Shown here: piece by piece, positions 8,039 through 16,799 of the stretch
Layout: every line of letters begins with the position of its first letter
How positions within the stretch are numbered: position 1 is the stretch's first letter
Assembly: GCF_019331795.1 (NCBI RefSeq)
Contig: NZ_JAHPZL010000008.1
Location: forward strand, 124,001 to 188,000
Direction: 5' to 3'
Origin: Austwickia sp. TVS 96-490-7B
GTDB taxonomy: Bacteria; Actinomycetota; Actinomycetes; Actinomycetales; Dermatophilaceae
Length of the DNA: 64,000 bases
Notes under the pieces: generated by a model
The model's database searches: none
What the model was told of the DNA's origin: nothing
The model's input: the letters and a program-made list of their open reading frames with translations, nothing else
Program-made: the position numbers and the translations under genes

Positions 8039-9355
8039 ATGTTCTATTGGTTGATGAAGGTGACCATCGGTCCGGTGCTCACCGTGTTGTTCCGACCGAA
8101 GGTCGAGGGGATAGAACACATCCCAGAGCGGGGGGCAGCCATCCTGGCTAGCAACCATTTGTCTTTCTCGGATTCGTTCTTCCTCCCGTTGGTGCTGCGT
8201 CGGCGGATCACGTTCCCCGCGAAGATGGAGTACTTCACTGGTACTGGGGTGAAGGGCCGGTTGACGGCGGCGTTCTTCCGCGGTGTCGGCCAGATCCCCA
8301 TCGACCGTTCCGGGGGGTCAGCATCGTGGGTGGCGATGGAGGGCGGCCTGGACATCCTGCGCAGCGGTGAATTGTTCGGCATCTACCCGGAGGGCACCAG
8401 ATCTCCTGACGGTCGTCTCTACCGCGGCAAGACCGGGGTGGCGCGGTTGGCGTTGGAAGCCGGGGTGCCGATCATCCCGGTGGCCATGATCGACACTGAC
8501 AAGGCGCAGCCGACGGGGCAGATCGTCCCGACGATCACTCAGATCGGGATTCGGATCGGCGAACCCCTGGACGTCACCCAGTACGTCGGCCAGGAGAGCG
8601 ATCATCTGGTGCTGCGTCGAATCACCGACGAGGTCATGCAATCGTTGCAGCGGCTGTCCGGTCAGGAGTACGTCGATGAGTACGCCGCTGATCGGAAGCG
8701 GGCTTTGCAGGAGCGCGCGGAACGGATGATGGCGGCGGCCAAGGCACAAGCAGACGCTGCGGCCGCTAAGGCGCGGGCCGAGGCAGCAGCAGCGACGGCG
8801 CGGGCTCGCGAGGAAGCGGTGGCAGCAGCGGCGAAGGCGCGGGCCCAAGCCGACGAGTACGCCGAGTGGGCGCGCACGGAATATGCCGCAGCGGTGGAGC
8901 GCGCTGGTGAGGCGACGGCGAGGGCGAAGGACGAGTACGCCGCTGCGACTGAGCGGTTGCAGGCTCAGGTCGCTGAGGTGACTCAGAAGACTCGGGCGCA
9001 GGCAGATGAGGCTCTGGTCAAGGCCGATGGGGCGTTGACCAAGGCCCGTGCTCAGGCGGTGGAGGCAACAGGACGTGCGTTTGCCTCAGTGTCCGAGGGA
9101 GCCGCGTTGGCAGAGGGCTGGTTTGCGCAGGCTCGGGCGGACAGCGCGGCTCGGGCGGAGCACCTCCAAGAGCAGGCCGAGCACCTCCAGGAACAGGCGG
9201 ATGAGAAGTCATCCCGGGGCCAGGAGAGTGATCAGGAACGCGCGGAAAGGTCAGTGGCAGCGGAAGGATCACAGCCAGGAGGTGTCGGTGACGAGAAGGT
9301 CGTGGACACCGCACCAGAGACGAAGGCCACATCTGTCTCCCGGGAACGCGACTGA
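8039..9355 (+). CDS. 1-acyl-sn-glycerol-3-phosphate acyltransferase with long Ala-rich coiled-coil tail
   Basis: PlsC-type enzyme that puts the second acyl chain on lysophosphatidate (or a related acceptor) at the membrane. ATG 8039 follows AAGGAGG. Residues 1-230 hold the acyltransferase domain: the HX4D motif in SNHLSFSD, the GQIPIDRSGG block, and the FGIYPEGTRSPDG acceptor motif. Unlike the usual 220-260 residue enzyme, this one is 438 residues: from about 225 to 400 it is a charged, alanine-rich, heptad-like helix (repeats of KARAEAAAATARAREE type), ending in a Gln/Glu/Ser-rich tail. The tail may mediate oligomerisation or envelope contacts; that is inference. Confidence 0.88.
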   Translation: MFYWLMKVTIGPVLTVLFRPKVEGIEHIPERGAAILASNHLSFSDSFFLPLVLRRRITFPAKMEYFTGTGVKGRLTAAFFRGVGQIPIDRSGGSASWVAMEGGLDILRSGELFGIYPEGTRSPDGRLYRGKTGVARLALEAGVPIIPVAMIDTDKAQPTGQIVPTITQIGIRIGEPLDVTQYVGQESDHLVLRRITDEVMQSLQRLSGQEYVDEYAADRKRALQERAERMMAAAKAQADAAAAKARAEAAAATARAREEAVAAAAKARAQADEYAEWARTEYAAAVERAGEATARAKDEYAAATERLQAQVAEVTQKTRAQADEALVKADGALTKARAQAVEATGRAFASVSEGAALAEGWFAQARADSAARAEHLQEQAEHLQEQADEKSSRGQESDQERAERSVAAEGSQPGGVGDEKVVDTAPETKATSVSRERD

Positions 9356-9419
9356 GAGTTTGGCGTTCGTCATGCGGACCTGGCCCAGAAGGGCCGATGG
9401 CGCGGGATAGCCTGAGCCC

Positions 9420-10748
9420 GTGACTACGCAGTACTGCCTGGAGTGGCCGGATCTCCCGGCGGCCCAACAGCCGACCTGGCCCGACCCGGACGCCCTCGCG
9501 ACTGCGAGGGCGTCCTTGGCGACGTTCCCGCCGTTGGTCTTTGCTGGCGAATGTGACATTTTGCGCCATCGTCTCGCTGAGGCGGCCCGAGGCGAGGCCT
9601 TCGTGTTAATGGGAGGCGACTGCGCGGAGACCTTCGCGGCGGCGACGGCTGACAATATCCGGGACCGGGTGAAGACGATCCTGCAGATGGCTGCGGTGCT
9701 CACCTATGGATCAAGCACCCCCGTGGTGAAACTGGGTAGGTTGGCTGGCCAGTACGCCAAACCGCGCAGCAAAGACACCGAGCAACGTGACGACGAGGTC
9801 CTTCCGGCGTACCGGGGGGATATGGTCAACGATTTCGCCTTCACTCCTGAGGCGCGCCAGCCTGATCCGGACCGGCTGGTTCGGGCTTATCACGCTAGTG
9901 CCGCGACATTGAACCTGGTCCGGGCGTTTACCCAGGGCGGTTTCGCTGATCTGCGGCATGTCCACGATTGGAACCGCGGTTTTATCGCAAACTCGGCCAA
10001 CCGACGGTATGAGCGGATGGCTAATGACATCGACAAGGCCATGCGGTTCATGACGGCCTGCGGTGCGGACTTCGAGGCGATGCGGCGGGTCGATGTGTGG
10101 GCCAGCCATGAGGCGCTGCTCCTGGACTACGAGAAGCCGTTGACGCGGATTGATTCGCGCACCGGTCAGCCTTATGGCACCAGCGGTCATTTCTTGTGGG
10201 TCGGTGAGCGCACCCGTGATGTAGCGGGTGCGCATGTGGATTTCGTGTCGAGGATTCGTAATCCCATCGGCGTGAAGCTAGGCCCGACAGCGAAGGCCGA
10301 TGATCTGTTGCGGCTCGCTGATCGGGTTGATCCGGATCGGGAACCGGGTCGGTTGTCGATCATCGTGCGGATGGGGGCACATCGTGTCCAGGAGGGCTTG
10401 CCGCCACTGGTTGAGGCCGCACGGGCAGAGGGTCTGCAACCCACCTGGATCTGTGATCCCATGCACGGCAACACCTTTGAATCAGCCAGCGGGTATAAAA
10501 CCCGACGCTTCGATGACATCGTCGCTGAAGTGCGTGGTTTCTTCGATGTGCATCGTGGGTTGGGGAGTTGGCCTGGGGGGATCCATGTGGAACTCACCGG
10601 CAACGATGTGACTGAGTGCCTCGGAGGTTCCATTGATCTGCATGATGAGGACCTGCAGCGGCGTTATGAGACGGCCTGTGATCCTCGGTTGAATCATCAG
10701 CAGAGTCTGGAGCTGGCGTTCATCGTCGCCGAGATGTTGGCTTCCTGA
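9420..10748 (+). CDS. aroG: 3-deoxy-7-phosphoheptulonate synthase, class II
   Basis: First step of the shikimate pathway: condenses phosphoenolpyruvate and erythrose 4-phosphate to DAHP. A 442-residue class II (plant/mycobacterial) enzyme starting at GTG 9420. Conserved blocks include FVLMGGDCAETF (metal-binding cysteine), VVKLGRLAGQYAKPRS, DLRHVHDWN, IRNPIGVKLGP and WICDPMHGNT. The N-terminal extension that mediates aromatic amino-acid feedback in Mycobacterium is short here. No leader peptide or attenuator was seen in the 64 bp upstream. Confidence 0.93.
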   Translation: MTTQYCLEWPDLPAAQQPTWPDPDALATARASLATFPPLVFAGECDILRHRLAEAARGEAFVLMGGDCAETFAAATADNIRDRVKTILQMAAVLTYGSSTPVVKLGRLAGQYAKPRSKDTEQRDDEVLPAYRGDMVNDFAFTPEARQPDPDRLVRAYHASAATLNLVRAFTQGGFADLRHVHDWNRGFIANSANRRYERMANDIDKAMRFMTACGADFEAMRRVDVWASHEALLLDYEKPLTRIDSRTGQPYGTSGHFLWVGERTRDVAGAHVDFVSRIRNPIGVKLGPTAKADDLLRLADRVDPDREPGRLSIIVRMGAHRVQEGLPPLVEAARAEGLQPTWICDPMHGNTFESASGYKTRRFDDIVAEVRGFFDVHRGLGSWPGGIHVELTGNDVTECLGGSIDLHDEDLQRRYETACDPRLNHQQSLELAFIVAEMLAS

Positions 10749-10752
10749 CCGT

Positions 10753-11349
10753 ATGAGCAGCCACCCGGATTTCGCCGACGAGAGGCAGTTGCCCCCTGGG
10801 CAGCGACTCGCCGAGGAGATGCGTGTGGTGCATTACGGTCGGGTGCCGCGCATCGATGTGTCGCGCTGGTCTGTGACCGTGTCAGGGGCGACTGCTGACG
10901 GGGAAAATCATCAGCTCAGTTACGACGATCTGGTAGAGATGCCACAGATCACCGTGGTTGCTGATCATCATTGCGTGTCGCGGCGGACGGTGCAGGATGT
11001 CACTTGGGGTGGGGTGCCGGTCCGGGAGCTAGTACGTCGGTTTCCACCTACGGCCGATGCTGCGCATGCATTGGTGTGTGCTTGGTATGGATATAGCGCG
11101 AGTGTCACGGTCGCTGACTTGGAGGAGCCGCGAGCTCTGTTGGCGCTGCAGATGAATGGTCAGGATTTAGCTCCTGAGCACGGCTGGCCGTGTCGGTTGG
11201 TGTTGCCGCACCTGTATGGCTGGAAGGGCCCTAAATGGTTGTTGCAGATCGAATATCTGCGGGCGCCGAAACGGGGTTTCTGGGAGCAGCACGGTTATCA
11301 CCTCACTGGTGATGTATGGCGTGAGGAGCGTTACGCCCACCAGGAATAA
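10753..11349 (+). CDS. Molybdopterin-dependent oxidoreductase (sulfite oxidase/YedY-like), small
   Basis: A 198-residue protein matching the oxidoreductase molybdopterin-binding fold. The cofactor cysteine is in HHCVSRRTVQDVTWGGV (normally HCVxxW...W.GV), and further family blocks are YGYSASVTVADL, PEHGWPCRLVLPHLYGWKGPKWLLQIE and GFWEQHGYH. There is no signal peptide, no heme domain and no dimerisation domain, so this is the short cytoplasmic type. It starts 4 nt after the DAHP synthase stop and is probably cotranscribed; no functional link is known. Substrate unknown. Confidence 0.88.
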   Translation: MSSHPDFADERQLPPGQRLAEEMRVVHYGRVPRIDVSRWSVTVSGATADGENHQLSYDDLVEMPQITVVADHHCVSRRTVQDVTWGGVPVRELVRRFPPTADAAHALVCAWYGYSASVTVADLEEPRALLALQMNGQDLAPEHGWPCRLVLPHLYGWKGPKWLLQIEYLRAPKRGFWEQHGYHLTGDVWREERYAHQE

Positions 11350-11374
11350 GTGGGGGTCTGGGATGGGGAGACGG

Positions 11375-12331
11375 TCAGCCCCCTGCGTCGTGGTGTAGTG
11401 ATTCGACCGGCGGTTCTGGGGGTGGTGCGGATCGTCTGCGGCGTTGGGAGAGTCGAGGGCCGATCTCCACGACGTACATGGCGGACAGCACCAACGCGCC
11501 CCCTAGCACTACCCGCCAGGTCAGATGTTCCCCGCCCCAGGCGATCGCGAAGATCGCGGCAAAGACTGGTTCAGTGGTCATCACGATCGCAGCTCTGGTC
11601 GCTGGCATGTGCGCCTGACCCCAGGTTTGGGCCCACATTGCGAAGGCGCCGCAGATCAGTGCCAGGTAGAGGACAATGCCCCACTGGGTGGGACTGTGCG
11701 GCAGCTGAATCCCTCGAGGACCGGTGGCGATCAGGCTGATCATCGCGACCGCGCCCACCTGCACCGCAGATAATCCCAGTGCGGTGTCTCCACGAGAGAT
11801 GGCCCCCAGGCCGAGGATGTGCATCGCGTAGACAGCGGCTGAAGCCAAAGTGAGGGTCTCGCCGAGGCCCCATCCCACCGAGCCGAGGCAAAGGATGGCC
11901 AAGCCGATGACGGCGAGGGAACTGGCCACCCAGGTTTCGGTGCGAAGGCGTTGGCGAAGTCCGACCGCCGCTAGCACCGGGGTGAGGATGACATAGAGAC
12001 CGGTGAGGAAGCCGGAGCGAGTGGCGCTGGTGTGCTCCAGTCCGACGGTCTGCAGGAGTTGCGCGACGCCGTACAACGCGCCTAGGCCGAGTCCTGCTAT
12101 CAGGGACCGGCGGGGCAACGCCCGCACTGATCGCCACAACAGCGGGACCATCACCGCGGCAGCGATGCTGAATCGCACCGCGAGAAAATCAGCGGAAGGG
12201 ATCGTTGCGACCAGGTCTCGCGTCAAGGTGAACGTTGACCCCCACGCCGTGGTCACCGCGAGCAGCAGCAAGGTGGCGGCTCGGGTATGGGTGGGTGCGT
12301 GCGTGGGGGAGTCCGCGACGCCAGAGGTCAT
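11375..12331 (-). CDS. EamA/DMT-family transporter
   Basis: A drug/metabolite-type exporter or permease with 318 residues and about ten hydrophobic helices in two EamA repeats (first near residues 20-150, second 160-295). Typical features are TTAWGSTFTLTRDLV in helix 1 and the WGEHLTWRVVLGGALVLSAMYVVE end of repeat two. The tail is basic and hydrophilic. It begins 11 bp after the PASTA kinase stop codon on the same strand and is likely cotranscribed with it. Substrate unknown. Confidence 0.87.
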   Translation of the reverse strand: MTSGVADSPTHAPTHTRAATLLLLAVTTAWGSTFTLTRDLVATIPSADFLAVRFSIAAAVMVPLLWRSVRALPRRSLIAGLGLGALYGVAQLLQTVGLEHTSATRSGFLTGLYVILTPVLAAVGLRQRLRTETWVASSLAVIGLAILCLGSVGWGLGETLTLASAAVYAMHILGLGAISRGDTALGLSAVQVGAVAMISLIATGPRGIQLPHSPTQWGIVLYLALICGAFAMWAQTWGQAHMPATRAAIVMTTEPVFAAIFAIAWGGEHLTWRVVLGGALVLSAMYVVEIGPRLSQRRRRSAPPPEPPVESLHHDAGG

Positions 12332-12342
12332 GACGAGAGGCC

Positions 12343-14424
12343 TTAGTAAACGCGCAGGACGATCGTGGATCCGCGTGGCACCTGCTCACCGGCGGAGGGG
12401 GTGGTGGACAGCGCCATCCCGAAAAGTCCACCTGCGATGCGGGAGATGTCGATCTTGAACCCAGCGGATTGGAGCATCGCACTCGCTTCGGATTCCGTGC
12501 GGCCTCGGACTTCGGGTACGGCGACCAGGTCGGGTCCTTTGCTGACGGTGAACGTGACTTGCCCGGAGCGGAACAATGTGCCGGAGGACGGGGCTTGTTT
12601 GATGACGTTGCCTTTGGGAACGTCATTGCTGTATTCCTCGCCAGCGACCTGGACGCTCAAGCCTTTCTTGTTCAACACGGCGGCTGCTTCGGCGTACGGC
12701 TTGCCCGTGAAGTCTTGGACCTCGATGGGTTGGCGGCCTTTGCTGACAGTCATCGCGACCGGGGTGCCTGGTTTGAGTTCGCTGCCGGGTTTGGGGTCGC
12801 TGGAGATCACTTGGCCGGAGGCAGCGGTCTCGTTGAAGGTTTCGCTGATTTGGCCGACAGACAGCCGGGCGTCGGTGATGGCTTGTTGTGCCTCGTCTTT
12901 AGTCTTACCGACTAGTTCGGGCACTTTCACCCGCTCTTTGCCTTTGGAGACCTGGAGCTTGACTGTGGCCGCCCGATGCACCTGCGTGCCTTGTTCGGGA
13001 TCGGTGTGGATGACTTGACCGGTAGGGGCGGTTTCCGAGAAGACTTGTTCGACCTCGGCGTCCAGTTCTAGTCCGGTCAGGGCAGATCGAGCAGCGCTTT
13101 CTTCCATCCCTACCAGTGCGGGTACGGCGCGTTGTGATCCGGGACCGTAGAAGACATACCAACTGATGCCGCCGGCGAGGGCGATCAAGACCACCAGGAT
13201 GACGGCGACGATCGGGATGGCTTGGTTACGGCGTCGGCGCCGAGTGCGCAGCGCCCCGGTTCGGCTCGGTGGCGGTGGGGTGGGCTCGCTGTCAGAGTCA
13301 TCCGGTGGCGCGGCCACAGCGACGGCTTGTCGCCCGGTGGCCCAGCCTTCGCCAGCGTCGTCGACATTCCACAGTTGATCGGCTTTCCAGGAGCTCTCGA
13401 CCTGGGTGGGCAACGGGGTAACTGGTCGGGTTTTTTGGACGGCAGTTTCCTGAGCGGACGGGCCGATGAGGGAGGACATGTCGGTGGTCCGGTTGGAGAC
13501 GGTGTCCGGGTCCTTCGTGGACAGTCCGGTCGCGGCGCGGATGCGCCGAGAAGGTGCGGTGTCGAGTTGCTCGGGGCTCAACGTGGTTTCGACGCGCAAC
13601 ACTTCGTCCCGATAGGCGCCGGCGTCGCGGGGGCGATCATTGCGGTCTCGATGGACGGCCATCGCGACGAGGGCGTCCAGCTCGGGGGCAAGTTCGGGGC
13701 GAACACTGCTGGGCACGGGGATCTGTCCGTGGACGTGCCGGTAGGCGATCTGCACCATCGTCTCGCCCTCGACGGCGCGCTGACCGGTCAGCATCTCAAA
13801 GAGCACCAGTCCAGTGGCGTACACGTCTGCGCGGGCGTCAATGTCGCCCTGTTCGATCTGTTCTGGGGACAGGTACGCAGCGGTACCCATCAGCGTCTGG
13901 GTGGCGTGGGTGGCTTGAGATACGTCGATGGCTCGGGCCAGTCCGTAGTCAGCGACCTTGACGACTCCCGCGGTCGAGATGAGGACGTTTTCGGGTTTGA
14001 CGTCGCGGTGGACGATCCCAGCGCGGTGCGCGGCAGTCAAGCCGTTGAGCATCTGCGCGGTAATGCGCAGGGCTTCACGTGGTGCGAGTGCGCCGTGCCG
14101 AGTGATGAGGTCTCGGAGCGTGAGGCCGGGGACGAGTTCCATGGCGAGGAAGACGACATCGCCGTCTTGGCCTTGGTCGAAGACGCTCACCACGTGGGGG
14201 TGGGTGAGTTTTGCTGCGGATCGGGCTTCCCGGCGGAACCGGGCGACGAAGGCCTCGTCAATGGACAGTTGGCGGTGCATCACCTTGAGTGCGACATCGC
14301 GGCCGAGACGCTCGTCGAGTGCGACGTACACCGTGGCCATGCCGCCGTCAGCGAGGTGTCGGAGCACGCGGTAGCGGCCGTCGACGACACGGCCGACGAG
14401 CAGGTCCCCTGTGCTGTCGGTCAT
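12343..14424 (-). CDS. Ser/Thr protein kinase with four PASTA domains
   Basis: A membrane receptor-like kinase that senses peptidoglycan fragments and lipid II and controls cell-wall growth and division. The 693 residues are: Gly-rich loop LADGGMATVY near 22, the VAIK-type lysine in VALKVMH, catalytic HRDVKPENVL, and ADYGLA in place of DFG. APE-type SPEQ follows, then a linker to about 395, one transmembrane helix (AIPIVAVILVVLIALAGGISWYV, split by no gap) and four PASTA repeats (starts near 433, 497, 563, 629). The gene follows the LysM/transglycosylase gene on the same strand, which fits a cell-wall role. It lies close to an Rv2175c homologue, a known partner of PknL in Mycobacterium, though mycobacterial PknL lacks PASTA domains. 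Confidence 0.92.
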   Translation of the reverse strand: MTDSTGDLLVGRVVDGRYRVLRHLADGGMATVYVALDERLGRDVALKVMHRQLSIDEAFVARFRREARSAAKLTHPHVVSVFDQGQDGDVVFLAMELVPGLTLRDLITRHGALAPREALRITAQMLNGLTAAHRAGIVHRDVKPENVLISTAGVVKVADYGLARAIDVSQATHATQTLMGTAAYLSPEQIEQGDIDARADVYATGLVLFEMLTGQRAVEGETMVQIAYRHVHGQIPVPSSVRPELAPELDALVAMAVHRDRNDRPRDAGAYRDEVLRVETTLSPEQLDTAPSRRIRAATGLSTKDPDTVSNRTTDMSSLIGPSAQETAVQKTRPVTPLPTQVESSWKADQLWNVDDAGEGWATGRQAVAVAAPPDDSDSEPTPPPPSRTGALRTRRRRRNQAIPIVAVILVVLIALAGGISWYVFYGPGSQRAVPALVGMEESAARSALTGLELDAEVEQVFSETAPTGQVIHTDPEQGTQVHRAATVKLQVSKGKERVKVPELVGKTKDEAQQAITDARLSVGQISETFNETAASGQVISSDPKPGSELKPGTPVAMTVSKGRQPIEVQDFTGKPYAEAAAVLNKKGLSVQVAGEEYSNDVPKGNVIKQAPSSGTLFRSGQVTFTVSKGPDLVAVPEVRGRTESEASAMLQSAGFKIDISRIAGGLFGMALSTTPSAGEQVPRGSTIVLRVY

Positions 14425-14498
14425 AGGCTGCAGTCTAGGTTGCGGTGGGTCCGGTTCTTGACCAGACCATGTTGTTGCAGCTCATCGGGGTACGACTG

Positions 14499-15899
14499 TC
14501 ACATTCGCTTCTTGTGGTCCAGCACGGATGCGACGTAGGCGGCGGTGTCGACGTACATCCCGTCGCTGCGCACCGAGGCGAGGCCTTGGTAGTAGCCAGC
14601 GATGGCTTGGCTCTCCGAGTCAGCGCTGCGGATGAGGCTGCGCAGCACCACGACTCCGCAGGTGATGTTGTCTTGGGCGTCGAGCAGATTGAGCTCGTCG
14701 TCGAGGAGGGCGGAGGCCCATCTGGCGGTGGAGGGAAGGCACTGCATGGCGCCGATCGCATTATTTTGCGAGACCGCGTTGTGAGCCCAGCGGGATTCTT
14801 GCCAGCTGATGGCCAGTGCCAGGCGGGGGTCGACGCCGTGGGCTCGGGCGGTCGTGATGATCATGTCGCGGATCTGGGTGCGGTCGGGGGTGGGGACCTG
14901 GTTGAGATAGGCCAGGTTGATGGCGGCGGCATCGGATAGGGCGGTGCGGGCCGTCGGTGAGGCGGCGCTGGAGGCGACGCTGCCCACGACGCGTAGGGTT
15001 TGCCCGGGATAAATGTCGTCAGCGATGCCGATGCCATTGGTTTTGGCGAGGCGGGTGAGGGTCACTCCGAAGCGCACGGCGATGGCGGAGAGGGTGTCGC
15101 CGTCCTGCACGGTGATGGTGACCGATCCGGTGTCAGCGGCGCGGGTGCGTTCTTTTTTGGTGGCCTGGCGTGCGGCGAGGCGTCCGCCGGGCAGGTCGAG
15201 GCGTTTGCCGGGGAGCAGGACGTGGTGGGCGGGGAGGTCGTTGGTGGCGAGGAGGTCGCGGACGTTGATGCCGAGAGCGGTCGCGATGCTCCAGGCGGTG
15301 TCGCCGGGGCGCACCACGTAGGTGCCGTAGGCAGGGCCGCCGCCACGACCGACGGAGGTGACGGTGCTGGTCGAGGGGGCGGGTGGGGTAGCCAGCGGGG
15401 CGTGGTGAGGGTGGGGGAGTCGGAGCCGCTGTCCGGGGACGATGGTGGAAGTCGGGGTGAGCCCGTTTACGGCGGCGAGGGCTTCGACGCTTAATCCGGT
15501 GCGGTGCGCGATCTCCCAGAGGTTGTCGCCGACCCGCACGAGGTGGTGGTCGCTCTCGTCTGGCTCTGCGGGGGGAGCGGCGTTGATCTGGCGGCCGGGT
15601 CGGTCGGCAGCTGGCAGCGCAGCCGGGTCCGGGGTGATGATGCGCGGGGGAGCGGCAGGTGGTGGGGGAACTGGGAGCCGGAGACGGTCCCCGACGTGCA
15701 GTCGCACTCCGGCGGAGGGGAGGTTGTTGTGGGCGACCAGCTCGGTGACGGTGATGTCGCGGGACCGTGCCAACGCCCAGAGGGTATCCCCCGCTGCGAC
15801 GACGTATTCCTCCCAGGCGGCGGCGCGTCCAATCGTCCCGGCGGTCATCGGGGCAGCGACGGCTGCTGCAGGTGGGGGAGGTGGGGTCGAGGGGATCAT
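14499..15899 (-). CDS. LysM (x4) protein with C-terminal lytic transglycosylase domain
   Basis: A predicted peptidoglycan-binding and cleaving enzyme. From ATG 15899 it has 466 residues. Four LysM modules are visible (YVVAAGDTLWALA, HLVRVGDNLWEIA, YVVRPGDTAWSIA, ITVQDGDTLSAIA). They are followed by an SLT-type domain with the catalytic glutamate in SWQESRWAHNAVS and the NAIGAMQCLPSTARW block, where MQCLP corresponds to the MQ(L/I)MP motif. Start choice: ATG 15899 has AAAGGA upstream; the frame stays open to 16316 but that part is not conserved-looking. Oddly, no signal peptide is visible from either start. It precedes the PASTA kinase by 74 bp on the same strand. Confidence 0.85.
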   Translation of the reverse strand: MIPSTPPPPPAAAVAAPMTAGTIGRAAAWEEYVVAAGDTLWALARSRDITVTELVAHNNLPSAGVRLHVGDRLRLPVPPPPAAPPRIITPDPAALPAADRPGRQINAAPPAEPDESDHHLVRVGDNLWEIAHRTGLSVEALAAVNGLTPTSTIVPGQRLRLPHPHHAPLATPPAPSTSTVTSVGRGGGPAYGTYVVRPGDTAWSIATALGINVRDLLATNDLPAHHVLLPGKRLDLPGGRLAARQATKKERTRAADTGSVTITVQDGDTLSAIAVRFGVTLTRLAKTNGIGIADDIYPGQTLRVVGSVASSAASPTARTALSDAAAINLAYLNQVPTPDRTQIRDMIITTARAHGVDPRLALAISWQESRWAHNAVSQNNAIGAMQCLPSTARWASALLDDELNLLDAQDNITCGVVVLRSLIRSADSESQAIAGYYQGLASVRSDGMYVDTAAYVASVLDHKKRM

Positions 15900-16309
15900 G
15901 GGCGGACGGGGTCCTTTCGGCGGTCGTGACCGGGCCGTGTGGTGCTGGTGTGGGAAGTCACCGTCATGGTGCTCCCGACCCGGTGTGACGCAGGGGAGAT
16001 GTCGGGCTCCACCGGGTAGCGGAATGTGGGCAGAGTCAGCACCTCCTGCCAGGACCGTACCTGACTGGAGTGTGATCTCCTGGGATTGAGGTGATGACGC
16101 GCCACGGGCTGCTGTCATGACGACACCGGGGACGATCGCTGGTCGACGGCTCTCATCGGTGGCGGTGTCGACGGGGTGTCCCGGAGTGAGTCCGGTCGCT
16201 GATCGACGATGAAGGGCCGCACGAGCGCACAGCTTATCCGTGCCGAGATGGCATGCTTCCTGATGTGACGAAGCGCAAACCTCACTCTGTCGTGCCCGCC
16301 CATGATCCC
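15900..16309. promoter_or_regulatory. Divergent intergenic region; possible structured leader of the LysM gene
   Basis: About 410 bp between the chosen starts of the LysM/transglycosylase gene (minus) and the Rv2175c-like gene (plus). On the minus strand it holds nested complementary segments: ACCCGGTG (16017-16010) with CACCGGGT (15985-15978), and CCCGAC with GTCGGG, which could form alternative or pseudoknotted pairings about 80-120 nt before the start. The run GAAAGGA serves as ribosome site. Leaders of actinobacterial cell-wall hydrolase genes often carry c-di-AMP (ydaO-type) riboswitches; I cannot confirm that here. Confidence 0.35.
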
Positions 16310-16732
16310 ATGACATCGACGGTGTCCGAGGCCGGATCCCGTAGACAGGCTCGAGCCGCTCATGAAGCCGAGCAGATCTCGATGTTGGAGGGCTTGGTCA
16401 GCGGCTGGTTGGCTGTCCCGGAAGCCGCAGAACGCCAAGGGATCGCCTTGTCTGCGGTGCGGCGACAGATCCAGGATCGTGAGTTGATCGCCGTACGTCG
16501 TGGGCCGAACCGGGCGTGGTATATCCCGGAGCCGTTCGTGACCGAGGAAGGGCCTCGCCCGGAGATGAAAGGCACCTTTAGTGTGCTAGCCGACGGGGGG
16601 ATGACAGATCTGGAGCTGCTGATCTGGTTGTTCTCCGCTGATGAGAGCTTCACCGGGGGCAGCGCGATGGCGTCGATTTTGGCCGGACACAAGACCGAAG
16701 TGCGCCGTCGGGCCATGGAGGAGGCCTTCTAA
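16310..16732 (+). CDS. Rv2175c family DNA-binding protein
   Basis: A small winged-helix DNA-binding protein; the mycobacterial member is phosphorylated by PknL. From ATG 16310 it has 140 residues (an in-frame ATG at 16253 gives 159). The HTH part is SGWLAVPEAAERQGIALSAVRRQIQDRELIAVRRG, and the C-terminal part includes KGTFSVLADGGMTDLELLIWLFSADESF and the closing VRRRAMEEAF, which match the family from end to end. It is convergent with the prenyl diphosphate synthase gene. A PASTA kinase lies 2 kb away, so kinase-dependent control is plausible but inferred. Confidence 0.85.
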   Translation: MTSTVSEAGSRRQARAAHEAEQISMLEGLVSGWLAVPEAAERQGIALSAVRRQIQDRELIAVRRGPNRAWYIPEPFVTEEGPRPEMKGTFSVLADGGMTDLELLIWLFSADESFTGGSAMASILAGHKTEVRRRAMEEAF

Positions 16733-16737
16733 CACGG

Positions 16738-16782
16738 TGTCGTGGCGGGGGAGCTTCCTCAGGGGTGTCCCCCGCCACGACA
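16738..16782. terminator. Bidirectional hairpin terminator
   Basis: Perfect 14-bp inverted repeat (arms 16738-16751 and 16769-16782, TGTCGTGGCGGGGG type) with a 17-nt loop between the stops of the convergent Rv2175c-like and prenyl diphosphate synthase genes. Confidence 0.7.
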
Positions 16783-16799
16783 GGTCATCTGGGGCGATG

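Noticed and set aside
13222-14538. 438-codon open frame on the plus strand
   Set aside because: Antisense to the PASTA kinase throughout; the kinase has all motifs, and the plus-strand protein (Gly/Asp-rich) matches no family. High-GC antisense shadow.
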